The notes below the pieces were generated by a model. That model worked only from the letters and a program-made list of their open reading frames with translations. It made no database searches and was not told the DNA's origin. Shown piece by piece: positions 1 through 11,882 of a DNA stretch of 64,000 nucleotides. Numbering within the stretch: the first letter of the stretch is position 1; each line of letters starts with the position of its first letter. Location of the stretch: contig NC_061867.1 in the NCBI RefSeq assembly GCF_907164915.1, positions 37,547,338 to 37,611,337 of the forward strand. The letters are read 5' to 3'. The position numbers and the translations under genes are program-made. The DNA is from Impatiens glandulifera (lineage: Eukaryota > Streptophyta > Magnoliopsida > Ericales > Balsaminaceae).

Positions 1-2591
1 GGAAGAGAAGAAGAAACGACAGTAAAAGTAAGTCAACAACAACTCAAAGTAAGAAAATCTTTGTTGCAGAAACTAAACAATCGTCAAATTTTGCAACGAA
101 AGTTGCAGAAGAAGAAGAAGGAGAAGAAGAAGTTGGTTTCAGCTTGAAGACTTGCCATTACAACAATCATGTCGTTCAACCACTTGGAAATCTCTATTTC
201 ATCCCAAATTTACGCAACTGCAGAGATACAGGTCTAGGTAATCTCCAAAAGTTAACAGATGAACTTGTACTCGACATTCTTGGCTTATTAGGCGGAACCC
301 ATTTGGGGATTTTATCTACTGTTAGTAAATCGTTCTACGTTTTCTGTAACCACGAACCTATATGGAGAAATCTCGTATTGGAGAATTATAACGGCGAGTT
401 TCTCTATAATGGGTCATGGAAATCGACTTTTATTGCCACATTCAGCCCTTCATTTTCACTCTCCAGATCTGTGCCAACATGCTTAAAAGTTAGGGATTTC
501 TTTTCTGATTATCTATTTCAGAGTTGGCTTTGCGCAAACCTTGAAATGAAACCCGAATGGCTTGAAAGGGATAACATACAGAGGAGAAGGGGAATTTCAG
601 TTGATGACTTTGTAAAGAATTTTGAGGAACCAAACAAACCTGTATTATTGGAGGGTTGTATGGACAATTGGGTTGCATTTAAAAAATGGGATAAGGATTA
701 TCTGGTTAAGACTTGTGGCAGTGTCAAATTTTCAGTTGGACCGGTGGAGATGAAACTTGATGATTTCTTTATGTATTCAGAGCAGGCTAAGGAAGAAAGA
801 CCATTATACCTATTTGATTCATCGTTCGTAAAAAAAGTTCCAGAACTTGGATCAGGTTATGAAATACCAGAATACTTTAGAGAAGACCTTTTTGGCATTT
901 TGGGTAATGAGAGACCAGATTATAGATGGATTATAGTTGGACCAGCAGGATCAGGTTCTTCATTCCACATTGATCCGAATTCGACTTCTGCTTGGAATGC
1001 AGTAATCAGAGGCTCGAAAAAATGGGTTTTGTTCCCACCAGATGTTGTTCCTCCTGGGGTGCATCCGAGCCCAGATGGGGCTGAAGTGGCTTCTCCAGTC
1101 TCGATTACTGAGTGGTTCATGAACTTCTATGAAGAAACAAAGCAATGGAAGAAGAGACCAATTGAGTGTGTTTGTAAGGCTGGGGAAGTCATATTTGTGC
1201 CCAACGGATGGTGGCATTTAGTTTTCAATTTAGAAGACTCCATTGCAATTACACAGAATTTTGTCAGCAGGTAATAGCGTTAGTCTCTCTCTCTCTCTAT
1301 GTGCATTTGAGATTGTTTTGTCTTTGTTTTATAGATGCAACAAGGTTTGATATCTTTAATCATTAATCATCGTTTGTTGGACCAATTTGTTGAGATATTG
1401 GTTTTGATTATTTTCAATCAAAATAGATGTCAATGATCCATTTGGAAACATTTTTTTTTTCTTTTCCTTGTCAGATATGTCATCTTGATGTCGATCTGGA
1501 AAAATTTCTTTTTGAAAACATAACTTAGTTAGAAATATATGATGATTCGAAACTTGTTTCAAACTGGGCCAAATTTGTCTTTGGTTTTATAGATTCATAA
1601 CAATAGAAGGAATAGGATTCTCACTGCAATAAAAAGTGAGTACATGTGGGAAAACAATTCTGCAAAACCGACCATTGTGAACTAACACAATTCATACATA
1701 TATCCCATGGGTATTAGACTCAAACTTTAGGACTGAAATAAAATAATTCTAAGCTTTACCTTTCCGATCTTGACATTATGTTTCTTTTCCCTTTACAAAT
1801 CACATAATCCATGCAAACTTAATCACTACTCAAACGATGTTTTCTCCACTCAAGTTTTGACCTACCTTCTTTTACCACTTTGTAGTGTCCTTATTCCTCT
1901 CATTGGTATCACATTCAATAGCTTTTACTGCTTTTTGAACTGTCCCATCTTTTGTCATCAAACAAAAATTAACAACTGTGAGCTTCACCACACCTAAACA
2001 CATCAACCCTCAAAATATCAACCATATAACCACTATTTGTAGGACAAATTTTCAAACCCAAAGTCCTCATTCCACACAGTAATACATTTCTGAAATAATA
2101 TTTTTGAACACATCAAGATTTGATCGACTATTATGTTTTCTGGCCAATAGGAATAGTTATGATATGACAAATGGTATTGTAAGTCTGGTTATATAATTTC
2201 AGATAATCTTGACAATATGAACTTCCATTATTTCGATTGTGATCTCTCCTCAAATCAATTTTTTCATCTGCAAAAATTATTTGCGTTTATTCAGTAACTG
2301 AAGAGGGCAGTTGATGATTCTGTGATACATATTTGTTTTTTCATGTACAGGAGGAATTTGTTGAACGTTTTAGATTTTATCCAGAGGCCTAATGCCAAGA
2401 ACCTTGTGTCTGGGACAAGAGATCGAGTGAACTTGCATGACAACTTTAAGGCCGCAATTGAGACATCTTTCCCTGGAACTATTGCCGAATTGATGTCTAA
2501 AGAAGCGGAGAAAATTGCGCAGCTTAAGAAACCTACATTCTGGGAGGCTGCAAGCGATGCCAAAGGAGGTGCCTTTAAGTTCTCTTTCTAA
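1..2591 (+). CDS. JMJ22: F-box and JmjC-domain protein, JMJ22-like (5' partial)
   Basis: Two exons, 1-1270 and 2351-2591, flank a GT-AG intron. The join AG|G makes an Arg codon and continues the reading (FVSR to NLLNVLDF). The frame is open to the left edge with a Lys/Arg-rich then Glu-rich tail (EEEVGFSLKT), so the true ATG lies outside the window; the TTG at 144 is not the start. An F-box (KLTDELVLDILGLL) is followed by a cupin-like JmjC domain. The Fe(II) ligands are visible as HID in SSFHIDPNSTSAWNAV and the distal His in PNGWWHLV. The C-terminus FKFSF ends at TAA 2589-2591. The family are 2-oxoglutarate/Fe(II)-dependent oxygenases; Arabidopsis JMJ22 (At5g06550) is described as a histone arginine demethylase acting in seed germination. 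The order and wording of the motifs match that protein from memory. All catalytic ligands are present and I see no break, so it is probably functional. Confidence 0.93.
1271..2350 (+). other. Intron of the JMJ22-like gene
   Basis: This 1080-base intron has donor CAG|GTAATA and acceptor TGTACAG|GAGG. It is AT-rich, begins with a short CT microsatellite, and shows no coding signal or element on either strand. Confidence 0.88.
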
Positions 2592-4430
2592 CTTAAGGAG
2601 GAGGATTATACTTACCTACCCTTTACAAATATAATGCATCACTATTTTGTTATTTTATTTATTATTTACAAATATTGAACTTTCTAATGCTCAGATAATT
2701 TCTTTCGGGTTTATCAAGATTTTGAATGAATGGTTGGTTGGTTGTTAAACACAATGATCCATTTGGATGGAAATTTAGTTTTTTTTTTATTAAGTTAGGT
2801 TTTTATATTTCTATTTACAATACTCAACCAGCTGAGTAGCCTAATAATGATATAGAAAATATCCAAATATCTAGAAGATAAGTAGTATTTCAAATTTTCA
2901 CCAAATAAAATAAAGTGAGACATAAAACTCTCAACTATACATGGTACAATTGAAAAATGCCTCAAATAAATATTCAATAATGCAAAACTATTAATCATTT
3001 ATACCTTTGAGGCTTTTATTTTCAGTTTCTTGCTGCAAAATCTCTCTATCTATATTAGTTTTTATTGATTCAAGCACACCTAACACATTCACTCCTTTGC
3101 TAAAGACAAGTTTAGATTGTGAAGTTAATCGGTACAATCATGACAGAGCAGGTTTATCTCTTAAACCTTTGTTGTAAATCGTGCTGATCGGAATCGCCCG
3201 GTTGCTTATTTTCTTGGTTTGCTGGATTGTTGTTTGGTCTATACTTATAAGTTATAACAGGTTTAATCGTCGGGGCGACTTTTCAAAATAGTTCTTCAAA
3301 ACTAACTCTCCTCAAATCCTATCTCTATGGTTAAAAGATCATCATCCGAACAGTTCCTAATTCAGTCAGAAATCAAATCGGGAAAAAACCATTCAATTAA
3401 TTCTATAATGACTTGCTAACCTCCTTCATTTTTTAGGCCACAACAATAACATTATTTCGAACTACTGTAACAACACAAGTGAACCCCTTGACTTCCAGAC
3501 TACTACAAATCACAATCTATGCATCCAGATTCCAGATTCCCACTATATATATATATATCAAAATATACTATGATGTCTAACACAGACTATTCACCTTATA
3601 ATCAATAAGCCCACGGATGATGGGAACCACAACATCATCTGTAAAACAATAAATCATGCATAAGCTCCCAAGTCCCAACAATAGTGGTGATCAGGAAACT
3701 GATGAAAGTATGGAACCTTGAAGGTATCCATATGACGAAATTTTCTGGCTTCAACTATCCTCCATTGAAGATCAATATAAAATTCTAGAAGGGAGACCTT
3801 AGACTCTACATTCTATGCTCCTTATGGTTGAACCATTCTATCATTATGTCCCTATCAACCAATACCTTTTCTCTATTGCACTAGTTTGTGCAATACTAAT
3901 CTCCATTAATTTGTGCAAACTTTACTAGTCTCCCCTATTTATTACGCAAACTAAACAATACTAAAACTTAGCTCTATTTTTCAGAGCTTGGTTTGTGGTG
4001 ATATCAATATCACACATATCAAATGAACTAGCCTCAAAATAAAAGTCCTGCAGAGTAATAACAAAGGGATATCTAGGTATTTTCCTCACTTTAGTCTGAT
4101 TTTGCTAATTATACATTTAAGGAATTCTGAAATTGCTCCCTAGCTAACCTAGGACATTAATTCCACTTACAAATATAAATGTATTAGTGATTTGAAATTT
4201 TAATTTCCTATTTTAAATTCATGTCATCAATGTATTTTAAACTGGCCAAGCAATTTTAGCCTCGAATTTGAACAGACTCGAATGCTTACAATTTTAGTCA
4301 TTTGAATTTTGAGGTTATGTTCCAAACGAACGTCCGTCATCTACTTTATTGAGCATCGTCAAGCTGTGTGGAACGAATTGTCCTAAGTCAGCATCTCAGT
4401 GGACACGTCTCCAGAGCAGCTAGTGAGCAT
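2592..4430. other. Intergenic DNA, no gene seen
   Basis: This is AT-rich sequence downstream of the JMJ22-like stop, with only short stop-riddled ORFs. The first few hundred bases should hold the 3' UTR and polyadenylation site. A short TA run lies at about 3544-3560. From about 4300 base composition and word use shift toward the decayed gypsy element that follows. Confidence 0.6.
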
Positions 4431-4539
4431 GGTGTGCGGCATAGCACCATACTAATGTGGCATTAGACGATTCAGACTTAGCTCCATTTGACGCGAATAA
4501 TTCCAAGGCCTTATACATTTCGTGAGTATGGAAGGCAAA

Positions 4540-4900
4540 ACTGTTCCTATGGCTTTGGTAGACAACTGATCGGCATTGAACATTTGTTCATGAAAGACGT
4601 TAAAGAAAATTGGGGTACTTAAAAGAAAGTTCTTCCATCAGACTGATGTGTTCATGGTTTTGACAGCCTGAAGAAAGACATCATGAGTAGCTTCAAGACA
4701 ACGGTACAGACAGTTGGAGTTTCATCGTGATAGACATAACGCCATCGTATAGCATCATTTTGGGTAGACCATGGTTGCATCAGATCGGAGCAGTTGCATC
4801 GACTCTACATCATAAGGTTCGTTTCGTACCCCAAGGAAAGATGATCACCATAAATGGAAAGTCGTATGTTACAGTAGGAACAAGTTCAACACACGCTACA
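4540..4900 (+). pseudogene. Ty3/gypsy (Tat-type) aspartic protease remnant
   Basis: The reading near 4545-4575 gives MALVDN-stop-SALNI, the D-x-G protease active site of plant gypsy elements with the Gly codon turned into TGA. From 4727 the frame resumes with ITPSYSIILGRPWLHQIGAV and HHKVRFVPQGKMITI, the conserved ILGRPW stretch at the end of the protease region in Tat-lineage elements. Several in-frame stops are present, so this is a dead copy. No gag is recognisable upstream and no 5' LTR boundary could be placed. Confidence 0.75.
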
Positions 4901-5493
4901 TCTAAGGAAATGCACCTTAACGATCCCACCTACCCTAAATGGACAATTTGTAAAAGAGGGATAAACTCTTCCTTATTTCAAATTCCTAGAACCCTTCATC
5001 CATTAAACCTCAAAACGTTGATTTCTAGGTTTGGAAATATTTTTTTGACGGTTTTCTTACCCAAACCCCTTTCTTTTCTATAATCAGGGGAACCTGACAA
5101 TTGACAAGACATGCTGGATAGAATGCACGAGCTTTTCCATGAACACGGTCTAAGATCAAAAGACATATCTATGGTGCACGAACTAGTCCTTTTAAGCCAT
5201 TTAGGACAGAAGAATTAATCCACAAGGATTCAAATTGTGAGGATGCTACTGAAAGCGAAGAAGACTATCCATATCTAACGAAACAATCGTTCGACATCAA
5301 GCGAATGCTATTTTCTAAAAATAATCCTAATGTAAAACGAACAATCTCTAAACTATAATTGAGAAAACATATCTGCATGCTGAAACAATTTTTAATAACT
5401 CTGATTCACTTGAAATTTCGATAAATATTTTTTTTTAGATAACGAAAAAGAAGTTTTGATTACACGCCCTCTAACATAGCTTTTAAGTCAAAA

Positions 5494-6480
5494 ATGACTT
5501 ACGAAATTAAACACTATTTAGATAAGAAGGAGAAGAATGTGTCCACTGTAGAAGAAACAATTGAAATAAATTTGAACACAGAAGAAGATTTTCAAATTGT
5601 TTTAATTGGTAAAAGTTTAAACGATCAAGAACGAGAAAATTTAACAAAAATTTTAAAAATAAACAAAGATGTGTTTTCTTGGTCTTATAAATATATATCA
5701 GGTATCGATCCTCAGATTATTCAGCATCAAATACCCTTGTACGAGGATGCCAAGTTGGTGAAACAGAAGCTCCGAAAATGCGAGCAGTTGTCGTGGAGAA
5801 GATCAAAGAGGAAGTCCAAAAACTCGACGCAGGATTCCTTGAAGTGGTAGACTTCCTAGAGTGGGTCGCAAACGTAGTCCCAGTCACAAAGAATGATGGA
5901 AATATCTGAGTGTGCATCGATCATCGGGATCTCAACAAAGTTAGTCTCAAAGACAATTTTCCTTTACCACACATCGACGTGTTGGTGGATCACATAGAAG
6001 AGCATCAACTCCTTTCATTAATGGATAGGTTCTCATGATACAACCAAGTGTTGATGCCCCTAGAAGACAAGGAGAGGACGGCGTTCATCACAGAAGTTTG
6101 ATATTTTACAATAGAATCATGCCTTTTGGACTGAAGAACATAAATGCAACGTACTAGATATCAACTACAATAATCATGCACGACATGATCCACAAAGAGG
6201 TAGAAGTCTACATTGGTGACATGATTGTTAAATTGAAAGATCAAGAAGGACACATCGAGAATCTCGACAAGTTTCTACAACACATCAAGAATTTCCAATT
6301 TAGACTCAACCCAAAGAAGTGTACTTTCAGAGTGATAGAAGGAAATATGTTAGGCATTCTAATCACACAAAGAGAAATCGAGGTAGATCCAAGCAAAATT
6401 GAAGTAATCACGGCCATGCCAGCTTCTCGAAGCGAAAATAAGTGTGAGACTTTCAAAGTAAAATCCCATAAATAAGCCGT
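5494..6480 (+). pseudogene. Ty3/gypsy (Tat-type) reverse transcriptase remnant
   Basis: The N-terminal linker (DVFSWSYKYISGIDPQIIQH) and the EDAKLVKQKLR segment are followed in broken frames by RT blocks. A piece reading LLSLMDRFS...YNQV lies near 6010-6050, and MPFGLKN near 6120. A better preserved block runs at 6176-6450: HDMIHKEVEVYIGDMIVKLK, then RLNPKKCTF and IEVDPSKIEVITAMP. The catalytic box, normally Y-V-D-D, reads Y-I-G-D, so one catalytic Asp is lost. Frameshifts and stops run throughout. The wording is typical of the Tat lineage and unlike the chromovirus at 11.4 kb. Confidence 0.8.
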
Positions 6481-6484
6481 TTCA

Positions 6485-7120
6485 TAAACAAGATGACCAT
6501 GACATGCAATCCATTGTTCAAACTTCTAAGGAAGGATGAAAGATTCGTCTGGGATGACGCTTGTCAAAACGAATTCGAGAAGATTAAGGAGTAACTTAAG
6601 AATTCTTCTATTCTATTTCTAATGCCTCCAAGGCCAGATGTTCCACTAATTCTCTATCTAACGAGGACATAAACTACAATGGGGAGTCTACTCGCTCAGG
6701 AGAACGAAGAGAAGATAGAAGTCACAATCTACTACTTGAGAAAGCGAATGACAAGCTATGAGCTTAACTATTCGCTAGTAGAAAAATTGTATTGACCCCT
6801 AACTTGGATTATAAAGAGGCTAAGGCATTACATTCAAGCCCACACAATAAAATTGGTGTTATGGTTAGATTCAATTTTTCACTTGTTCCAAAAGACGCTC
6901 TTGTCACCCAAACTAGCTAAGTGGATGATGATGATCTTGAAGTACGACATCGATTACACTGTCCATAAGTCAATCAAAGGAAGCATTGTACTAGACTTTT
7001 TACTGATCAACTAGAAGACGACGAGGAGTTGGCATTTCAAAACGACGAAGTGATGACCTTAGATCCTATAACCTATAAGATATTATTCGATGTAGCTTCA
7101 AGCAAACAAGATTACGACAT
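6485..7120 (+). pseudogene. Ty3/gypsy (Tat-type) RNase H remnant
   Basis: In-frame pieces separated by stops match the RT connection and RNase H region. They include NPLFKLLRKDERFVWDD (6510-6560), ILFLMPPRPDVPLILYLT (about 6610-6660), TIYYLRKRMTSYELNYS (6725-6775), and a final HKSIKGSIV block (about 6965-6990) that in related elements precedes the second RNase H domain. Order and spacing agree with the upstream RT and downstream integrase, so these are parts of one pol gene. Confidence 0.7.
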
Positions 7121-7689
7121 CGATTTTGCTCATACATCATGTTAGAACATACAATCCAATCTTAGTGAAGCTCGAGTATCTTATGATGAATAATGAAGCA
7201 GAGTACGAAACATACATTTTGGCTTGAAGATATCTCACGAGAAAGGAGCCAACCTCTTAGAAGTGGTAAGAGACTCAAATTTGGTTATTTCACAAGCTAA
7301 AGGTGAATGACAAGTAAAATAATAAAACCTCAAACCCTACCATAAACACTTATCCATTTTGATAGCTAAGTTCGAACATCTAATGTTCACGCACGCTCCA
7401 AGGAGTCTTAATTGATTCGTAGACGCTTTGGCCACGTTAATAGTAATGACATCAATTCAAAAAGGAATCGAGATCAAACCCTTAAAGATTTGACATAAGG
7501 AGAAGAGAGACTTTGAGAAGAAGATGATAGCCAACACTGAAGTAGTTCCTAAAGCATTATTCAAACTTCTACAGAAGTACGTCGAACATGGTTAATATCC
7601 TCAAAATTTCCAAAAAAGAGAGGAGAGTTTTGCGTCAATACGTAACCAACTACGTGTTGCTCACAGGAAAGATATATTGACGATACTTC

Positions 7690-8780
7690 AATGGTCAAAA
7701 CATGTTGTGTATCGACCATCCTCAAGCATCCAAGATCATTGAAGAAGTACACGCAAAAACTTATAACCCACACATGAACAACACTTTCAAAGAAGATCCT
7801 TCGCTTTGGTTATTACTGACAAAACATAGAACAAGAATGTGTAACATATGTCAAAAAGTGTCATCAATGTCAAGTCTACATGAACTTGAAGCACACTCCA
7901 ACATCTTAGTTATAAAACATGACTTCACCATGGATATTTTCAACGTGGGGAGATAAATATCATAGGGAAGATCTATACTCACGCTTCAAACGAACATGAG
8001 TTCATCCTCGTAGCTATCGACTATTTTACTAAGTGGGTCGAAGCTCAATCTTATAATATTCTCAAGTCATCACATGTTACTAAGTTCATACACAATAATA
8101 TCATCGCATGCTACAAAGTTCCTCAAGATTTGATCTCAGACAATGGTGGACACTTTTGAGGTGAAGTACTCAAAATACTAGATGAATACCATATCAAACA
8201 CTAAAAGTCATTACCTTATCGCCCTCAAATTAATGGTGCTATAGAAGTTGCAAATAAGAATGTCATCAAAATCATCAAGAAGATGACACAGAATTACAAA
8301 GATTGGCACGAGAAGCTACCCTATGCCCTTTAGGGCTATAGAACCACCATGTGAATGTCAACATTTACGCTAGTCTATGGAATGGATGTAGTGCAACCTA
8401 TCAAAATCGAAGTTCCTACTTTGAGAGTTCTTCTCGAAACACATGTAGTAGAAGAAGATTGATGCAAGTCTCGGTACAATTAACTAGCCCTTATGTAATA
8501 CAAGAGGTTAGACGCGTTATGTCACATACAATCTTATCAAAGATGAATGTCCAGAACATTCAACAAGAAAGTTAAGCCTCAGAACATACAAGAAGGTGAT
8601 ATAGTCTTAAATAAGAACTTATGGATAATAGACCATAAAGACAAGTTTCAAATCCCATGGGAAGTACTCTACCTTTTCGAGAATGTATTTTTAGGTGGCG
8701 TCACACGATTGACTACCTTAGACGAAGAAGAACTCTCAACACCCTTCAACGTTGACATGCTCAAAATATATTTTGTTTAA
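7690..8780 (+). pseudogene. Ty3/gypsy (Tat-type) integrase remnant
   Basis: The zinc-binding part is visible as CIDHPQASKIIEEVHAKTYN (about 7708-7765) and CNICQKVS. The catalytic core follows as LVAIDYFTKWVEAQ (about 8010-8050), DLISDNGGHF (about 8130-8158) and PQINGAIEVANK (about 8223-8260). The C-terminal part at 8547-8780 reads NIQEGDIVLNKNLW, FLGGVTRLTTLDEEEL and NVDMLKIYFV, matching the usual C-terminus of Tat-lineage integrases. At least two stops (8158, 8330) and frameshifts break it. Confidence 0.8.
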
Positions 8781-8814
8781 AGTATGCGTGATGAAATCTA
8801 TTCACGACAATCCC

Positions 8815-9660
8815 CAAGTAGTTTACAAGTACGAAACTATGTTCGGACATGATATCTCCTTGTTATGAGAGTACGTATGTAACCTATTATGGGTGCGGTC
8901 CCAATAAAACTCAATTCAAAAAATTCAAAAAAAATCAATGCTTTGAAATTCACAAGTATTGAATTATGTTCAGACCTTATCTCTCCTTATTATGAATGTA
9001 CATAGGCAGCCATTCATGAATTTGGTTCCAATAAAAATCAAAACATTGAAACAAGTATTCCAAATCCCCAACATAATAAAAATAAATGTGACTCCCCATC
9101 ACGAAAGTCCAAAGTATTTCAATTGGAGTCGCGATATATCCGTGATATAATCTTGGAACTACTTTTGGACTTAATTTCTTCTTTTATGAGAATATGTAGG
9201 CATCTTATCATGAGTTCGATCCTAATAAATCTAAAATAACAAAATCCCTATGTCAACACTAGGAAATTTTAAAAAACGAAAAAAATCATCACAACTTTAA
9301 GTCAATTGTCACTCTAGTAGAAACTTAAAAGACTTTCCCAACTTAAGTCAATTGTCACTCTAACAGAAACTTAAGAGATTTCCATAACTTAAGTCAATTG
9401 TTAATCCAGTAGAAACTTAAACAAATCTCCTTGAAAAGTTTTAAGTCAATTGTTACTCTAGTATAAACTTAAGACACATCAATCACCAACAAAAATCAAG
9501 CCAGTGGCCACCTCAACGGAAACATAGAATCACGATCTATCTATGATATAATTCTGGAACTACATTCAGACCTAATTTCTCATTTTATGAGAATACTTAG
9601 GCAATTTACCACGAGCTCGGTCCCAATAAATCTAAAAATACGAACCCTTATGTCAACACT
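8815..9660 (+). repeat. Four diverged copies of a TTATGAGA...TAGGCA...CCCAATAAA block
   Basis: Blocks beginning near 8863, 8991, 9184 and 9585 share the frame TTATGAGAxTACxTAGGCA, then a CATGAGTTCGGTCCCAATAAA stretch. The last two also share CTATGTCAACACTA downstream. Spacing is irregular (about 130, 190 and 400 bases), so this is a dispersed or eroded tandem repeat. It follows the Tat integrase directly and may be its 3' non-coding region. Confidence 0.6.
9293..9475 (+). repeat. Four tandem copies of a 46-bp unit
   Basis: The word AAGTCAATTGTCACTCTAGT recurs with GTCAATTG at 9301, 9347, 9393 and 9445, each followed by AGAAACTTAA. A weak fifth copy may lie near 9497. It interrupts the larger block repeat between its third and fourth copies. 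Confidence 0.7.
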
Positions 9661-9779
9661 ATGGAAATTTTTATTAAAATAAAAATGATGAAAAAATGAA
9701 GTTCAATTCGAAATCAACTCCGCAACACTGAATACAAAAAGCATCCCCACTGAGTTGAAGCTATTGGGAACATAGGATC

Positions 9780-10660
9780 GCGATCTATTCGAAATAATCA
9801 AACTCCTACATTAATACTATGGGCATTTTTTTAAAATAAAATGTGTTCAAGAAATAATGGCAACCCTTGAACCCACTTGTGCAAAATAGAAGCGACGAAT
9901 AAGCACTCAAGAAATGAGTAAGGATGCATGAATAAGCGTTTCTCCCTAGCGAGTGTCTTATGATTGAACTGATGTAACTAGTGAGATTAAAGCAAGATGA
10001 TTTGCAAACAGATTTACCTCGAGTCCAAACATAAGCTTAAAGTGCTGATGTTTAATAGGAAACTCAAAAAATACTAATGCCCAAACTCGGAAGCATGTTG
10101 TCAATAAAGGTAGTGTCTCGTCTCAGATAGAGGTCGAATGCAAGAGTCTTAGGCATCTAAAGAAAAATATTTAATAACACAAGACTATGTTGGTTGAGAT
10201 ACGAACAACAATATTGTTGTTCACTTAGAAGCAAGTCTATTTGTCAAGCAAGAATAAAGTGTTTGGGTCTATCAGATACACCCCGGTCATCAAGAAAATT
10301 GGCCAAATGAAAAAAGAAAATACTCACAAAGGTTGAGATTTTGAAATCACCATTTGTTGTTAATCTAGACTCTCGTCTAGTTTGAGAAGTAAGAATAATA
10401 ATGTATCGATTCTATCATATATATCATGAGTATAAGAAAAGAGCTCAAATGCCTTAAAATCTAAAGTATGATAACCTCCAAGTCTAAAAATTGAGACTAA
10501 ACCTCATGGTGCATGAGTGAAAGATTAAGCATAATCTAAAATTCTAAACGATGTTCAAACAAACAAATCCCTCAAATAAAACTTAGGGCAAAAAGTCTCG
10601 GTAAAATACAAATTCCTAAAGCGATGGCATTGATCTCGAAAAATACTAGTCGCACACGAT
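9780..10660. other. Non-coding stretch, no gene seen
   Basis: There is no ORF with family resemblance on either strand. The sequence is probably still part of the decayed gypsy element's non-coding end, but no boundary is visible. Confidence 0.4.
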
Positions 10661-10664
10661 CTCC

Positions 10665-11377
10665 TTGCAACACATTCTAAGGAAAATGTATGGAACCGAT
10701 TTCTGAAGATGTTTCAATGCAACAAAATATTAGAAAAGAGCTGAAGAGACGCTAACACATGAACAATTAAAAGGGTCTAATTATGGACTTAAATGCAATT
10801 CACATCTGAATATTTCGTTAAATAGAGGAGTGATGTTCACCCATTCACGACAAAGTATTTCGTTAAACCGATGTACGATACTCAAATTCACATGGTATCC
10901 TCTTGACTCATTCTAAGAATGTACGGGACCGATTTTTCAAGATGTTTCATGATGACAAAACATCCTGAGACATTTCATAGGTGACAAAATGTCGTACTCG
11001 AATTCACAAGGTATCCTCGCGGAGCATTCTAAGAATGTACGGAACCGATTTTGCTAAGATGTTTCATTGGTGGCGAAACAATCTTAAAGATGTTTCATGG
11101 GTGGCGAAACGTCGTACTCGATTATTATTTTCCAAAATATTTCATGGGTGGCGAAACAATCTTGAAGACGTTTCATGGGTGGCGAAACGTCGTACTCGAT
11201 TATTATTTTCCAAGATGTTTCATGGGTGGCGAAACAGTCTTGAAGACGTTTCATGGGTGGCGAAACGTCGTACTCTATTATTATTTTCCAAGATGTTTCA
11301 TGGGTGGAGAAACAATCTTGAAGTCGTTTAATGGATGGCAAAATGTCGTACTCGATTATTATATTCCAAGATGTTTC
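10665..11377 (+). repeat. 78-bp tandem array, left part
   Basis: Early, longer-period copies near 10670, 10911 and 11028 share CATTCTAAGxAxAATGTAxGG and ACCGATTTxxxAAGATGTTTCA. From about 11058 the array settles into a regular 78-bp period; equivalent positions are 11136, 11214 and 11292. Each unit holds two copies of the imperfect palindrome GTTTCATGGGTGGCGAAAC, then GTCGTACTCGATTATTATTT. The array is cut at 11377 by a retrotransposon and resumes at 15101. Confidence 0.88.
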
Positions 11378-11855
11378 TGTTACAAGGGATTGTTAGGGTT
11401 ATGTTTCCTAACCCTAAAATAAGCTGACGGGTAGACGTAACCCATGTCAGCAGTTCTATTTTTAATTATTCAAAATAAATAATTATAAATAAGGCAGTTA
11501 GCCAGAATATGGAATACTTAATAAATAATTATTTCTAAGGAAATAAATAAGTATTAATAAGGTATTAGCAAAATATATGGAATTAGCGGGAAGTTAATTA
11601 TGGCAGAGGATGGGTATATAAAGAGGAGATCATAATCTGCAAGGGGTACCCCGACATTCTTACAGAAACCTCTAAGATTAACTTCTCTCTCTATATTTTC
11701 TATCTCCTATCTTTTTCTTCCTTATCGTTAAATTCTTACTCACCTAATACTTGTGAATCTCATTCTCACCTCCATTATATTCTATTCTTCACTTAAATCA
11801 AGTTATCTCTCACTTATAGCTAGGTTATCAGTTAAATCTACTTTAAGCTATATCA
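11378..11855 (+). repeat. 5' LTR of the chromovirus-type element
   Basis: This complete 478-bp LTR is bounded by TG and CA and preceded by the TSD GTTTC. It has a TATA box at 11615-11623 and a pyrimidine-rich stretch after it, as expected for the R/U5 part. Confidence 0.93.
11615..11623 (+). promoter_or_regulatory. TATA box in the LTR promoter
   Basis: TATATAAAG lies in GGGTATATAAAGAGG within the 5' LTR. The same sequence is kept in the 3' LTR remnant near 14860-14868. Confidence 0.7.
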
Positions 11856-11856
11856 T

Positions 11857-11868
11857 TGGTATCAGAGC
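11857..11868 (+). other. Primer binding site, initiator Met-tRNA type
   Basis: TGGTATCAGAGC starts one base after the LTR end and matches the 3' end complement of plant initiator Met tRNA, the usual primer of chromoviruses and many copia elements. Confidence 0.9.
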
Positions 11869-11882
11869 AAGTTCTTGGCAAT

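Larger units (their letters stand above)
4430..8780 (+). mobile_element. Decayed Ty3/gypsy Tat-lineage retrotransposon, pol region
   Basis: Protease, RT, RNase H and integrase remnants lie in canonical gypsy order on the plus strand. Neither LTR boundary, primer site nor polypurine tract could be placed with confidence. The tandem repeats at 8.8-9.7 kb may be the element's long 3' untranslated part or LTR, because a motif resembling ACGTAGGCAGC is common near the ends of this lineage. The heavy decay makes it the oldest recognisable insertion in the left third. Confidence 0.75.

Noticed and set aside
144..1274. TTG at 144 as the start of the F-box/JmjC protein
   Set aside because: The frame is open upstream to the window edge with family-like Lys/Arg and Glu-rich sequence, and plant genes rarely use TTG. 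The 3' end of the open frame at 1274 is also past the splice donor at 1271.
2291..2563. Minus-strand ORF over the second JMJ exon
   Set aside because: Shadow of the coding exon; the plus strand matches the family C-terminus and has a consensus acceptor.
10981..11422. Repeat-containing ORFs in the 78-bp array as genes
   Set aside because: The period is a multiple of three, so several frames stay open on both strands. No start context, domain or codon bias supports coding.
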